64,000 nucleotides of DNA from NCBI GenBank assembly GCA_964030785.1, contig OZ034974.1, forward strand, positions 48,184,355-48,248,354. Reading direction: 5' to 3'. The notes under the pieces are model-generated. The model did not search any database. It saw only the letters and a list, made by a program, of their open reading frames with translations, and was not told where the DNA came from. Position 1 is the stretch's first letter, and each line of letters starts with the position of its first letter. The position numbers and the translations under genes were made by a program. Below, piece after piece: positions 58,001-64,000 of this stretch. The DNA comes from Siderastrea siderea (Eukaryota > Cnidaria > Anthozoa > Scleractinia > Rhizangiidae).

Positions 58001-61000
58001 CTATTCGTAAAACTGAAAAACATGAATGAAACTAGTATTAAAATCCAAGTCACAGTGGTGATCAAGGAATTAGAGGATGGATGTACTAAAATCTTTACAA
58101 GATACTAAACATTATTTCGGGGTTATTCATAGCTCAAAGTGTAAAGCGTATGTTGAGCAAATTTGCATAGTTGACAGCTGTAATTTCAGTCGTAGGAATG
58201 TAACGCAACACTTAAAACATCTCGAACCGACCGAAACAGTACCGAAAGATTAACAACAACGGATATGCGACAAAGCATTCTAATAGAGAACTGTTGGATC
58301 TACTGGAAAGCGAGCTGAATTTGAACATTTTCGTACTGTTCAAACAAAATTTAGTCGGCTGTAGGTTGAGACTCAAAATAAACACGTGCGCTAAAAATAA
58401 CTTTGTACCGTGGGAAAGTTACAAATGTAAACATACTTTGGTCGATTTGTGAAGCAAAAAGACGAAAATTATTATAACCGACTTGATTACAAAGCAAGCA
58501 ACTTCAATCAAGGGGAAATAAATATAGTTGCAAAACTATTTCAGTCGTGTTTATAAACGCTAGTTCAAACCGATTTCGAACGAAAATATTGTGGATACAA
58601 GAAACGCCCTTTGATGGCAGACTCCTGTTTTGACAATACAATGTACTAAGAACGTAATTGGTTGACTGAAACGTCTGAAACCTTACAAATTAAACAAAGT
58701 AAAGCGAGTCGCGTGTCACGCAAATTTCGCAGAGCGTCAAAACGGCACCCTTTAGAAAGTTGACCGTTTATGAGCACTGAAAAGTATTGGATATTCGCCG
58801 GTAGAAGTCAGAAATTAAAAGGTTCAACTGCAACCTGCATTTATTTCTGAAGTAAAATTGTTAACTTTCCACTGATCTTTGCCTAAATTATGTATGCAAT
58901 ATTTTTCGACGGCGAGTTTAAGTTTAAGTTTACTTGTTTTTGTCTCTGTTCTCTGAAGAACCGTGAAATAAAGAGCTTTCTTCGGTTTCTTTACTCCGCG
59001 TAGTCACGCTGCTCAATCATTACCAGGTTTTATAGTGGATAACCACAAGATCTTTTGGGTGGTGGTGGTGGTGGGGGGGGGGGGGGGGGGGGGTTGGGGC
59101 TGAGGGGTTAGGGGGACTTACCGGAGATGTAAAGTCCCATAGGTTGTCAGGATAAATTTCACCATATTGTGAAAAAAAACGTCATTGGCTCTGCGCGCAT
59201 TGCGTGCCTATGTTTTTATTCGCCGCTATCAGCTTCATTGAGCATTTCCACAGGAATGGGCTACAGTTGTAGTTCAGTGCTCAAAAAGGAAGAAAATAAC
59301 TTTTAGTCATGTTGTTACCAGTGCAAAACCCCTTCGTAATTTGCATTCATATCACAAAAGCAAATTAAAATTAAAATTGAGCTCCACAGTCATTATATTC
59401 TGGATGCGATTCTATGTATTTTCAACGGACTGAATGTTGAATTTAGGGCCCATAATAAATCAGGGAAATCCAGGTGGGAGGGGGGGTCTCTGGCCTTGGA
59501 AATCCGGGCGGGGGGAGGGGTCTAGAGGTACAGGAAATCTGGGAGGAAGGGGGGGTCAAAAACTCTTGCCATCCATCGGGGGGTGTGGATTTTTTCTGGA
59601 ATAACCCATTTGAACTATAACACATAAGGACTTCACATGCAGACTGCCAAAAAAAATTGTCCTGTTGATGGAACTTTTTAAAATCAATATTTCATCACCT
59701 GTCTAAGCAGAAAATTACTTGTGTACACTATAGCTACAGCTTAAACTTAGGACCAAATTAAAATTAATTACAGAGAGCTTACCCCATTGCAGGCAGATCT
59801 TGAGGGCGAAGTGTGTAAAGTTCAACAGAGCCAGGAGAATCTGGACAAAATAGTAATATAATTATGTATTTGGTTAACCTCACAAGACAGATTCATGGTA
59901 ACAGGCCCTCTAGCTTGTGAACAGTGGAGAAAACAGTGCAAGAAAAATTTGCAAGTGGAGTAAGCCAAGAGAAGAGTGGGGAGGCAGGGGGCCAACTGCA
60001 TCTTTGCATTCTTCCTCTCAAATGTGTAAGTAGCTTTAATTAACTAAAATTTTACATCCATGCAGTGAAATGCTCATTTACTTTCTACACATTTCCAGCC
60101 ACTGAAAATTATACGAGAAACTTACGTACGGGCAATAAAGAAGACAAATCACTTACATGAAATACATCTAATATAAGGAGGTGAAATGCTAGCCTCAACA
60201 CAAAGTCTACAGGCTCTGCCCCCCCCCCCCCCCCCGGCATCCTTGCTATTTTTTCACTGAAGGCTGGTTTTCACTAGGGACGGAGTTGGAGTAATAATCA
60301 GAGTCATAGGAGTGCTTACGATCTAGTGAAAATCAAACAACCGAGTCATTAGCGGAGCCGTAAGGGCAATGAAATCGGAGTCGCAAGAATCACAATGTTT
60401 CCGTGTTCTTCAGATTGCACTTATGACTCCATCGCTTACAATCTAGTGAAAACCAGGTTGTTGGAGTCGTCAGCAGAAGCGGAAGGATAAACCAATCACA
60501 GGGCTCATCCTTAGACCCCATGGGTACAAAATTCTGCTATCTGGTGTTCACCAGATTGTAAGCATCAGAATTGTAAGCACAATCAGAAACTCTGCTTACC
60601 ACTCCGTTGTTTGATTTTCACTAGATTGTAACACTCTACGCTACTGATTATGACTTCGATTCTGTTGCTAGTGAAAACCAGCCTGAAGGAACCTGTTCAA
60701 AGGCTACAGAACAGTCTCTCAAGTAACTACAGTTATAGGTAATAGAATAGCAAGCATGTCAGGGTGTAACTTACCTCCATTTGCCTGTGTTACTTCCTTG
60801 CTTGGTGGCTTTTCTTCCTGAAAATGAGGAGAAAAAGAAAAAAAGGAGACTTCCACAGCTCATTCGGGGTTACTCTAGTTGCAATATCATGACACATAAA
60901 ACAAGATTTGAAAATATCAATGTGCACAACATACACTGTAGACAAATGAACATACTTAAGCCATACCTGTTTTGATGGATAAACTATGGTGTTACCACCA

Positions 61001-61006
61001 GCAAAT
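36869..61006 (-). CDS. TDRD1-like protein with four extended Tudor domains (C-terminal 23 exons; 5' end off window)
   Basis: Exons right to left: 60967-61006, 60775-60817, 59783-59840, 56043-56160, 55661-55930, 54514-54598, 52983-53235, 48880-48980, 48587-48687, 47564-47624, 44613-44815, 43792-43901, 43066-43189, 42394-42522, 41714-41935, 40996-41028, 40808-40864, 40504-40646, 39864-40062, 39588-39647, 39045-39161, 38267-38384, 36869-37113. All have AG/GT borders and the frame is unbroken for 962 codons to a stop. Four repeats each combine a Tudor core (WYRA, D-Y/F-G-N/D) with flanking SN-like strands, the eTud architecture. Four eTuds ending the protein match TDRD1 (TDRD6 and Drosophila Tudor have more). 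Known role: germ-granule scaffold binding symmetrically dimethylated arginines of PIWI proteins in piRNA biogenesis. A MYND finger would be expected upstream but is outside the window. Orthology is inferred from domain count, and other TDRD members are possible. Confidence 0.88.
37497..37630. repeat. tRNA-derived fold-back repeat
   Basis: The minus strand contains a tRNA-like stretch (TAGCTCAGTTGGCTAGAGC as A box, GGTTCACATCTC as B box) at about 37508-37581. The outer arms aagaaaaatt..tcggcg and cgccgagg..aatttttctt are inverted copies. The anticodon stem is not convincing, so this is a SINE-like tRNA relic and not a functional tRNA. It is in the last intron of the Tudor gene. Confidence 0.6.
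37647..38052. mobile_element. MITE in the last intron of the Tudor gene
   Basis: aagacggattccgctcaacg with ttcgagcaataagtgcaaaa at the left is mirrored by ttttgcacttactgctcgaa and cgttgagcggaaatcgtctt at the right. This gives about 55-bp inverted ends on a 406-bp element. No coding content. Confidence 0.85.
39300..39480. repeat. Degenerate caggggaaaaattc-type tandem repeat
   Basis: Phrases such as caggggaaaaattcac, cagaggaacaaccccc, caggggagacattcacc and aggggaaaaattccc recur about every 20-25 bases. The repeat is intronic. Confidence 0.55.
40197..40400 (+). mobile_element. tRNA-derived SINE (family 1)
   Basis: It begins gcatagtctattggttaagg (A-box-like) and contains gtccgagttcaattccttgg (B-box-like, displaced). 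It is followed by a non-tRNA body ending in an AT-rich tail. Located in a Tudor gene intron, on the strand opposite to the gene. Confidence 0.6.
40504..42522 (-). CDS. Tudor gene: eTud module C
   Basis: Exons 42394-42522, 41714-41935, 40996-41028, 40808-40864 and 40504-40646. The opening GEQIEVFVTYVTQEGHIFIQ is the SN-like strand pair; the core has GAWYRAIV and VQYVDYGNTEELP (D611-Y-G-N614); the end has PTVRLFIPSE. The full D-Y-G-N signature is kept. Exon 40996-41028 is only 33 bases (ALECCLKGTEK); it preserves the frame, so it could be skipped without a frameshift. The donor after 40504 is GTGGGT, weaker than the others. Confidence 0.87.
43066..48980 (-). CDS. Tudor gene: eTud module B
   Basis: Exons 48880-48980 (lysine/glutamate-rich lead-in), 48587-48687, 47564-47624, 44613-44815, 43792-43901 and 43066-43189. 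The module opens with EEYLDVFVCNVHSTDNICV; the core has GLWYRVKVL and EYLDYGDTGTVP; the end has ASVELFDTS. The cage loop reads D-Y-G-D (419-422) instead of D-Y-G-N, so methylarginine binding may be weakened or lost. One 1.87-kb repeat copy sits in the intron between 44815 and 47564. Confidence 0.88.
43245..43560 (+). mobile_element. tRNA-derived SINE (family 2)
   Basis: The head gcgcagtggcgtagtggt and ggtggttcgacgcc gives A and B boxes at normal tRNA spacing. The body ttagacaagacactttaacc and cccaggtgtataaaatggat is of a type found in many invertebrate SINEs, and the 3' part gtgtgcgactttacctacc is the usual ending. It inserted just upstream of the 43066-43189 exon acceptor. Confidence 0.75.
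44260..44430. repeat. Purine-rich (GGA/GAA) low-complexity tract
   Basis: About 150 bases consist almost entirely of A and G (aagggagtggtggaagaagg, gggaggggggaagaaag). The proline/serine/phenylalanine-rich reverse frame is an artefact. Confidence 0.7.
44462..44582. mobile_element. Short MITE with tagcctg ends
   Basis: tagcctgtgtagctggcggt at the left pairs with cgccagctacgcaggcta at the right. The second layer ttgttgggga / tccccaacaa also pairs. It ends 30 bases before the eTud B core exon. Confidence 0.75.
45000..45130. repeat. Probable MITE remnant
   Basis: The wording ggcccatttacacaggcgat, tttttgtcgcgcaact, then cacatgtaaaccagctgcga resembles an inverted-end element, but the ends no longer pair well. 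Confidence 0.4.
45443..47317 (+). mobile_element. 1.87-kb element, copy A
   Basis: The whole segment is matched, in reverse complement, by 57382-59218 at high identity with scattered substitutions and small indels. The ends carry agccaat.acgt at the left and its complement (acgtcattggct) at the right, next to a palindrome tgacgtcactaacgtgacgt. Internal frames (45908-46231, 46333-46536, 46977-47288 minus) show no recognised domain, so it looks non-autonomous or decayed. It lies in the Tudor gene intron between exons 47564-47624 and 44613-44815. Confidence 0.85.
47760..48180. other. Low-complexity intronic stretch
   Basis: Runs of C and G (ccccccctcctcccaggggg) are followed by ggggattttcgggggtttcg and gggatttttttgggttttaa phrases. 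No gene or clear element ends. Confidence 0.4.
48176..48395 (-). repeat. Retroelement-like repeat with hammerhead-like core, copy 1
   Basis: This segment matches 62112-62335 closely (gtaaatggtttga.cccagga, atgatcgtcc.ggtgagtgta, cctgagaaggactgtt). On the minus strand it shows TTGACT-CTGATGA (48317-48305), a stem-loop-like spacer with GAC..GTC, GAAA (48284-48281), CATC, then AGTCAA (48276-48271), which pairs perfectly with TTGACT as stem I. The cleavage-side C-G pair of stem III is broken (CATC, not CGTC) and one extra T precedes the GAC of stem II. Confidence 0.5.
49083..49459. mobile_element. MITE with ctatagcata-ctgccaac ends
   Basis: actatagcatagctgccaac at the left and gttggcaggtatgctatag at the right are inverted copies with one mismatch, about 375 bases apart. 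Between them are a C-run and caaaatcagaaatagggac, mirrored by the ccgattttt.. phrases. It is intronic. Confidence 0.78.
50051..50434. mobile_element. MITE with TTAA target duplication (piggyBac-like)
   Basis: AGGGGCATGGTCACG at the left and CGTGACTATGCCCCT at the right are inverted with one mismatch. TTAA stands directly outside both ends (50047-50050 and 50435-50438). TTAA duplication is typical of piggyBac-type elements. The 384-bp interior shows no coding content. It is in the Tudor gene intron between 48980 and 52983. Confidence 0.85.
51384..51866. repeat. Large palindrome with ~178-bp arms
   Basis: The left arm (51384-51561) and right arm (51692-51866) are near-perfect inverted copies. 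Landmarks are gaagggcccggtgg, cgtaagtgacgatttgaggt, ttagctgaacatt, gtcaagaaataagtgc and taatacgctaattcttcaaa and their complements. The loop is about 130 bases. A shorter inverted pair (tcaccggagtgcgtca / tgacgcactccggtga) lies just left, at 50922-50940 and 51035-51055. It is intronic. Confidence 0.85.
52983..56160 (-). CDS. Tudor gene: eTud module A and serine/threonine linker
   Basis: Exons 56043-56160, 55661-55930, 54514-54598 and 52983-53235. The N-terminal SN-like part has SHIDNPTHFFIQ; the core has SWYRARI and VDFGN (residues 137-140 counted from the first visible full codon); the C-terminal part has LYVQLKDSTG and ALIKEGLAK. Retention of N140 with aromatic Y135/F138 keeps the methylarginine-binding signature. 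The module runs into about 55 residues almost entirely serine, threonine, valine and alanine, a flexible linker to module B. The complementary strand of the linker gives an acidic-looking open frame that is a shadow. Confidence 0.88.
53275..53457. mobile_element. Short MITE with tacagtcaaacctc ends
   Basis: tacagtcaaacctcttt at the left and aggtgaggttcacctgta at the right form imperfect inverted ends, a pattern common for pogo/Tc1-related MITEs. The element is 183 bases and lies 40 bases upstream of the acceptor of exon 52983-53235. Confidence 0.6.
53859..54400. mobile_element. MITE with aaggnctcttcatatgagcc ends
   Basis: aagggcctcttcatatgagc and its partner gctcacatgaagagacctt are inverted, and ctgggcc / ggcccagt-type phrases inside extend the pairing. 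The element is 542 bases, intronic, without coding content. Confidence 0.8.
56211..59608. mobile_element. 3.4-kb element with inverted ends, enclosing the second 1.85-kb copy
   Basis: tgggttattccagaaaaaat with ccacacc at the left matches the complement of ggtgtgg with attttttctggaataaccca at the right. Both ends continue with G-rich phrases (ggaaatccaggtgggag occurs at 56298 and 59467) that are direct, not inverted, copies. It fills nearly all of the intron between 59783 and 56160. The 162-codon frame at 56548-57036 inside it has no recognised domain. Confidence 0.75.
57382..59218 (-). mobile_element. 1.85-kb element, copy B (inverted relative to copy A)
   Basis: It is the reverse complement of 45443-47317 along its whole length. 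The border agccaatgacatcacgttag corresponds to the right border of copy A, and agccaatgacg with tgcctatgttttt to the left border. It is nested in the 56211-59608 element. The G run at 59069-59090 replaces the C run of copy A, showing where length has drifted. No recognised protein. Confidence 0.85.
59783..61006 (-). CDS. Tudor gene: three small exons before the first eTud
   Basis: Exons 60967-61006, 60775-60817 and 59783-59840 give FAGGNTIVYPSKQ, EEKPPSKEVTQANG and SPGSVELYTLRPQDLPAM. The first begins with the last base of a split codon, so an exon must lie to the right. The second is a charged linker and the third leads directly into eTud A. No exon with a MYND cysteine pattern was seen up to 64000. 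Confidence 0.75.
60261..60684. mobile_element. MITE with aggctggttttcactag ends
   Basis: aggctggttttcactag at the left and ctagtgaaaaccagcct at the right are perfect inverted copies, 424 bases overall. The interior repeats atctagtgaaaatcaaac and caatctagtgaaaaccag sub-units. It is in the intron between exons 60775-60817 and 59783-59840. Confidence 0.85.
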
Positions 61007-61009
61007 CTG

Positions 61010-61950
61010 CCAAAAAAGAAAAACAAAACAAAATAAAGGTGATTAGCTTGCAACGCCACTGAGTATTGGGTAGAGGAGTATCTGGGTTGCCTGTGGACAC
61101 AGGATTTCCACTGTTTAAAGCAAAAAAAAAGCAAGATGAAACTGTAAATAACACAAATTGCAAGTTACACTTGATGAGGGTAATCATACAGTACAACTCA
61201 GTTTTAAGTTCTAAATTCATTTTAAATTTGTTTGACTGTAACACAATAGCATTCCACATCTTAGCATGAAGACTCCTTTGTTGAGAAATCATCATAAAAG
61301 AAATAAATTATATATTATTCTTGAACACCAACAATATTTAAAGAGATAGTTCATTGGAGCTTTTGGAACTCATCCACGAGGCAAAAAAATCCTTGCAAAA
61401 TCTGCCAGGCCATCTACATCTACCAGCACCAGCGGGCCATGACCTATGACCAGGGCTACCACCTCCTTTCAATCTATGGTGCAATTTTGCAGCCTCATCA
61501 CCAAAACAAGGCTGTACATTAGTAATCACAACTCTGACAAAGGGACTTGGATAATGAACTTTCCCTTTAATTGTTCTGGCTCAAGGATAATTCCTTCTGT
61601 AACAAATCTTGATGTCTCATACATTCTTCTTTTTTTCTTAAATCTTTCAGTCTACTTTTCAGGAGGAGGCTTCGTAAATATGATTCTTTTACATTTTATA
61701 ACACTAGGGGAAGGGTTCTATCCCGATGGGATCGCCACCTTACTGCAATGGGATAGTTTGTGTGTCTCTATAACCCCTAGAGCTACATCAGCTGGAGTAT
61801 TATACTCCTGGTGGGTCCACCCATGTCGAAGAGGTCAAAGGGCAGGGACCAGACAAAGACTGATCCCCTGGCCCTCCAGGTTGTAGGTTGGTATAATAAC
61901 CCACTCCCATAAAACCTGCTTATTACAGAAACCAAAACTAGTGTTGCTAT
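61010..61950. other. Intron or upstream region of the Tudor gene, no exon identified
   Basis: The minus strand from 61540 to 61350 has short frames (one glycine/serine/arginine-rich) but no convincing AG..GT exon in the phase required by the exon ending at 61006. Part of 61650-61900 reads like an old repeat. Confidence 0.4.
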
Positions 61951-61959
61951 TGCACGTTA

Positions 61960-62110
61960 ATTTGTTCCTTAGGTCAATTTGTTTTCAACCTAGGTCAATT
62001 TGTTCTAACCTAGGTTAATTTGATCTTGAGGTCAATTTGTTATAAACCTATAGCTAGGTCAGTTTTGTTCTAAACCAGGTTAATTAGATCTTTTAAAGGT
62101 CCATTTGTTA
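61960..62110. repeat. Minisatellite of aggtcaatttgtt units
   Basis: About five imperfect copies of a 25-35 base unit (cctaggtcaatttgttcta) run head to tail. Confidence 0.7.
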
Positions 62111-62111
62111 T

Positions 62112-62340
62112 CTGTAAATGGTTTGAACCCAGGAGTCATATCATAAGTCGGTAAATTATGATCGTCCGGGTGAGTGTAGTCCTGAGAAGGACTGTTTGTG
62201 ATGACATTGACTGGCGTTTCGACAACCTGAATGGAAGTCATCAGTCAAGTGAACTGTCAATCATCAGTAGATGTCATAAGTCTCTGGTCATTGTCCTGAT
62301 TGGTTGACGATCTCATGATGTTATTGGTCATCTGTCAGTT
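62112..62340 (-). repeat. Retroelement-like repeat with hammerhead-like core, copy 2
   Basis: A close match to 48176-48395. On the minus strand GATGA, GAAA and a CGCC replacing CGTC are present, followed by AGTCAA. Compared with copy 1 a CT is missing before GATGA, so the core is damaged. It lies outside the visible exons of the Tudor gene. Confidence 0.5.
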
Positions 62341-63274
62341 AAGCCATGATGTTATTGGCTGTGAAGACTGTAAAATGTGATTGGTGCATTGCTCTGTCTG
62401 GAAGAATCCAATTAAAGACAAAAACATTACTTGACATTTTGTCGACTTCATGTCATCATTTTCCTATTAAAATTTTTTTATCGAAATTAATTTAAGTTAG
62501 CAATTGAATAATGGGTTAGTATATGATAAGGACAGAGGTAAATGTACTTCAGGGTAATAAATTGTGTGTGGTTTAATGCTTTCTTTTTTTTTTGTAGTTT
62601 ATTGAATGGGTGGTTTAATTGTCATGTTTGCATGTGTTGATAAAACAACAGATGTAAATAAAGAGCTCGGTCCTGCAACAAATAATAAAATAAATTTATT
62701 TATTGATCATGTCAAGCATTTGCTGTAAGGACCACTTGGAAAACTTTACTACATGTACATTTTTCTTGTTGTATTAAAAATACAGTTTGGACAAAATTAT
62801 TATCGTTTTCGGTCTTGGGATTACCATCACTAGATTTTTTTCTTAACTACGGTTGTAATACTAAATGAATTATTAAACATGGCATAATTTCAAAGCCCTA
62901 GACTGCATGATCTAGCTGCTGTTTACAAAAGACAATGTACATTAATTTCATTGAAAATTAGCTAACTAGGTTAATGTACAATAACATGTAATTTATTGAT
63001 TAACAGCCATTTTGCAAACAGAGGAAAAAGTAATTTGTTTTGTGGTCAAATTTTACACTTGTTTGCATGCACTTGTTCAGTCGGTTAGTAGAGATGCATG
63101 TTAAAATGATTCCAAATTTAGTTACTATTTTAGCATAATTGTTTTCAACTTCTGTCACTTTTCCAAGCAGTACACCTTGGATGTAGCAGTGAAGTTTTGT
63201 CAACTTTGTCTATTTTGATAGAAACAAAGTCATTAAATAAATCTTAAATTTATCCACTTTGTTCCTGGATTCCT

Positions 63275-64000
63275 TCATTTTCTTGTTACAGCTCTCTTGC
63301 TTTTTACTGACACCTTCGTGGGTGGCAAGTTTTCGTTTGTTTGGGTTTTCGACTGAATGTCCGGCTTGGAGGTCAGCCACCGAAAGTTGTGCAAGGTTAT
63401 AGTATTTTTAGAAGGTGGTGGAAGGTCATCTTGAGAGCTGGGTTCATGAAATTCAGAAGACAGAGTGGGTGTAATTTCTTTTTCCAGGGTTGTGTGTTGC
63501 TCAGTTTGCTCAATGTGATCTTGTGTTCTGCCAGGCAGCTCTTTCCTTGGGAGTATACCAAACACAACTTCATATGGGACTTTATTTATTGCCCTGTGTA
63601 AAGGTATGCTTTTTTGTTTTGTTTTTTTTTTTTTTTTTGGGGGGGGGGGGTGTACACTGCCTCGCCTAGAACTGTGAACCACTTTCCAAGACTTTCATCT
63701 CTCTTTCAGAATGTCTAGGATGTTCTCTTTGACTGTGCAGTTATTTCTTTCCACCAGTCCTTGGGTTGCTGGTGTTCGAAGTGCCCCATGGACCTGCTTA
63801 ATCTTGTGTTTTCTGCACAGTTCACTCATTGTCTTGCTTTTAAACTATTGTCTCCCATTGTCTGAGTGCAGTATTGATGGGAAACCAATCATCCAAAATA
63901 AATTGGTTAGTGCTACTGCTACCTCTTCAGTCTGCTTATTTTCAGAGCAAACATCCATGAGTACTTACTAAAATGATCCACAACATGAATTACCCAGTTA
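63275..64000 (-). pseudogene. Broken retroelement integrase fragment
   Basis: Reading leftward from the right edge, the minus strand gives VIHVVDHFSK, then GFPSILHSDNGR and HGALRTPATQGLVERNN, and lower down NKVPYEVVFGILPRK. These are the integrase-core wording of LTR-retrotransposon-type (and related domesticated) integrases, with the D of DHFSK and the D of SDNG as catalytic candidates. Internal stops, at least one frameshift and an A-run plus G/C-run insertion at 63620-63650 break the frame, so it is a pseudogene. The element continues off the right edge. Confidence 0.75.

Noticed and set aside
61338..61529. Glycine/arginine-rich minus-strand frame as a possible upstream Tudor exon
   Set aside because: No GT donor in the right phase and no Tudor or MYND resemblance.

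Overview
The window is eukaryotic, AT-rich, intron-rich metazoan DNA full of short DNA transposons. Gene content (spliced genes with GT-AG introns, an astacin protease, a TMEM205/DUF4149 protein and a large multi-Tudor protein) and the repeat types (tRNA-derived SINEs, many fold-back elements) fit a cnidarian, probably a stony coral or anemone. The assignment is an inference from style; no marker gene fixes the species.

Three protein-coding genes can be reconstructed exon by exon, all on the minus strand. (1) 416-4331: the 5' part of a secreted astacin-family zinc metalloprotease, with signal peptide, propeptide with an F-E-G-D aspartate switch, a furin-like site and the complete HExxHxxGxxH motif; its 3' exons lie beyond the left edge. 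(2) 17929-21833: a complete three-exon TMEM205-like membrane protein with a TATA box. (3) 36869-61006: the last 23 exons (962 codons plus stop) of a four-eTudor protein resembling TDRD1 of the piRNA pathway; the N-terminal exons lie beyond the right edge. In all three genes the reading frame stays open through every inferred junction.

Region by region: 0-4.4 kb astacin gene with a TA-flanked MITE in an intron; 4.5-17.9 kb mostly intergenic, with two near-identical tRNA-Thr(UGU) genes, paired repeat blocks and a ~105-bp repeat family; 17.9-22 kb TMEM205 gene; 22.8-26.6 kb a diverged colinear tandem duplication; 26.6-36.8 kb palindromic MITEs, a decayed DNA transposon with ~120-bp inverted ends and a tandem palindrome array; 36.8-61 kb the Tudor gene, whose introns carry SINEs, MITEs, a 3.4-kb transposon and two copies of a 1.85-kb element in opposite orientation; 61-64 kb minisatellite, a second copy of a ribozyme-like repeat and a broken retroelement integrase.

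The most interesting observations are the inverted pair of 1.85-kb elements inside one (probably piRNA-pathway) transcription unit, the alternating intact/altered methylarginine-binding signature of the four Tudor modules, and hammerhead-ribozyme-like motifs at 19.3, 48.3 and 62.2 kb. No CRISPR, operon or bacterial-type system is present.
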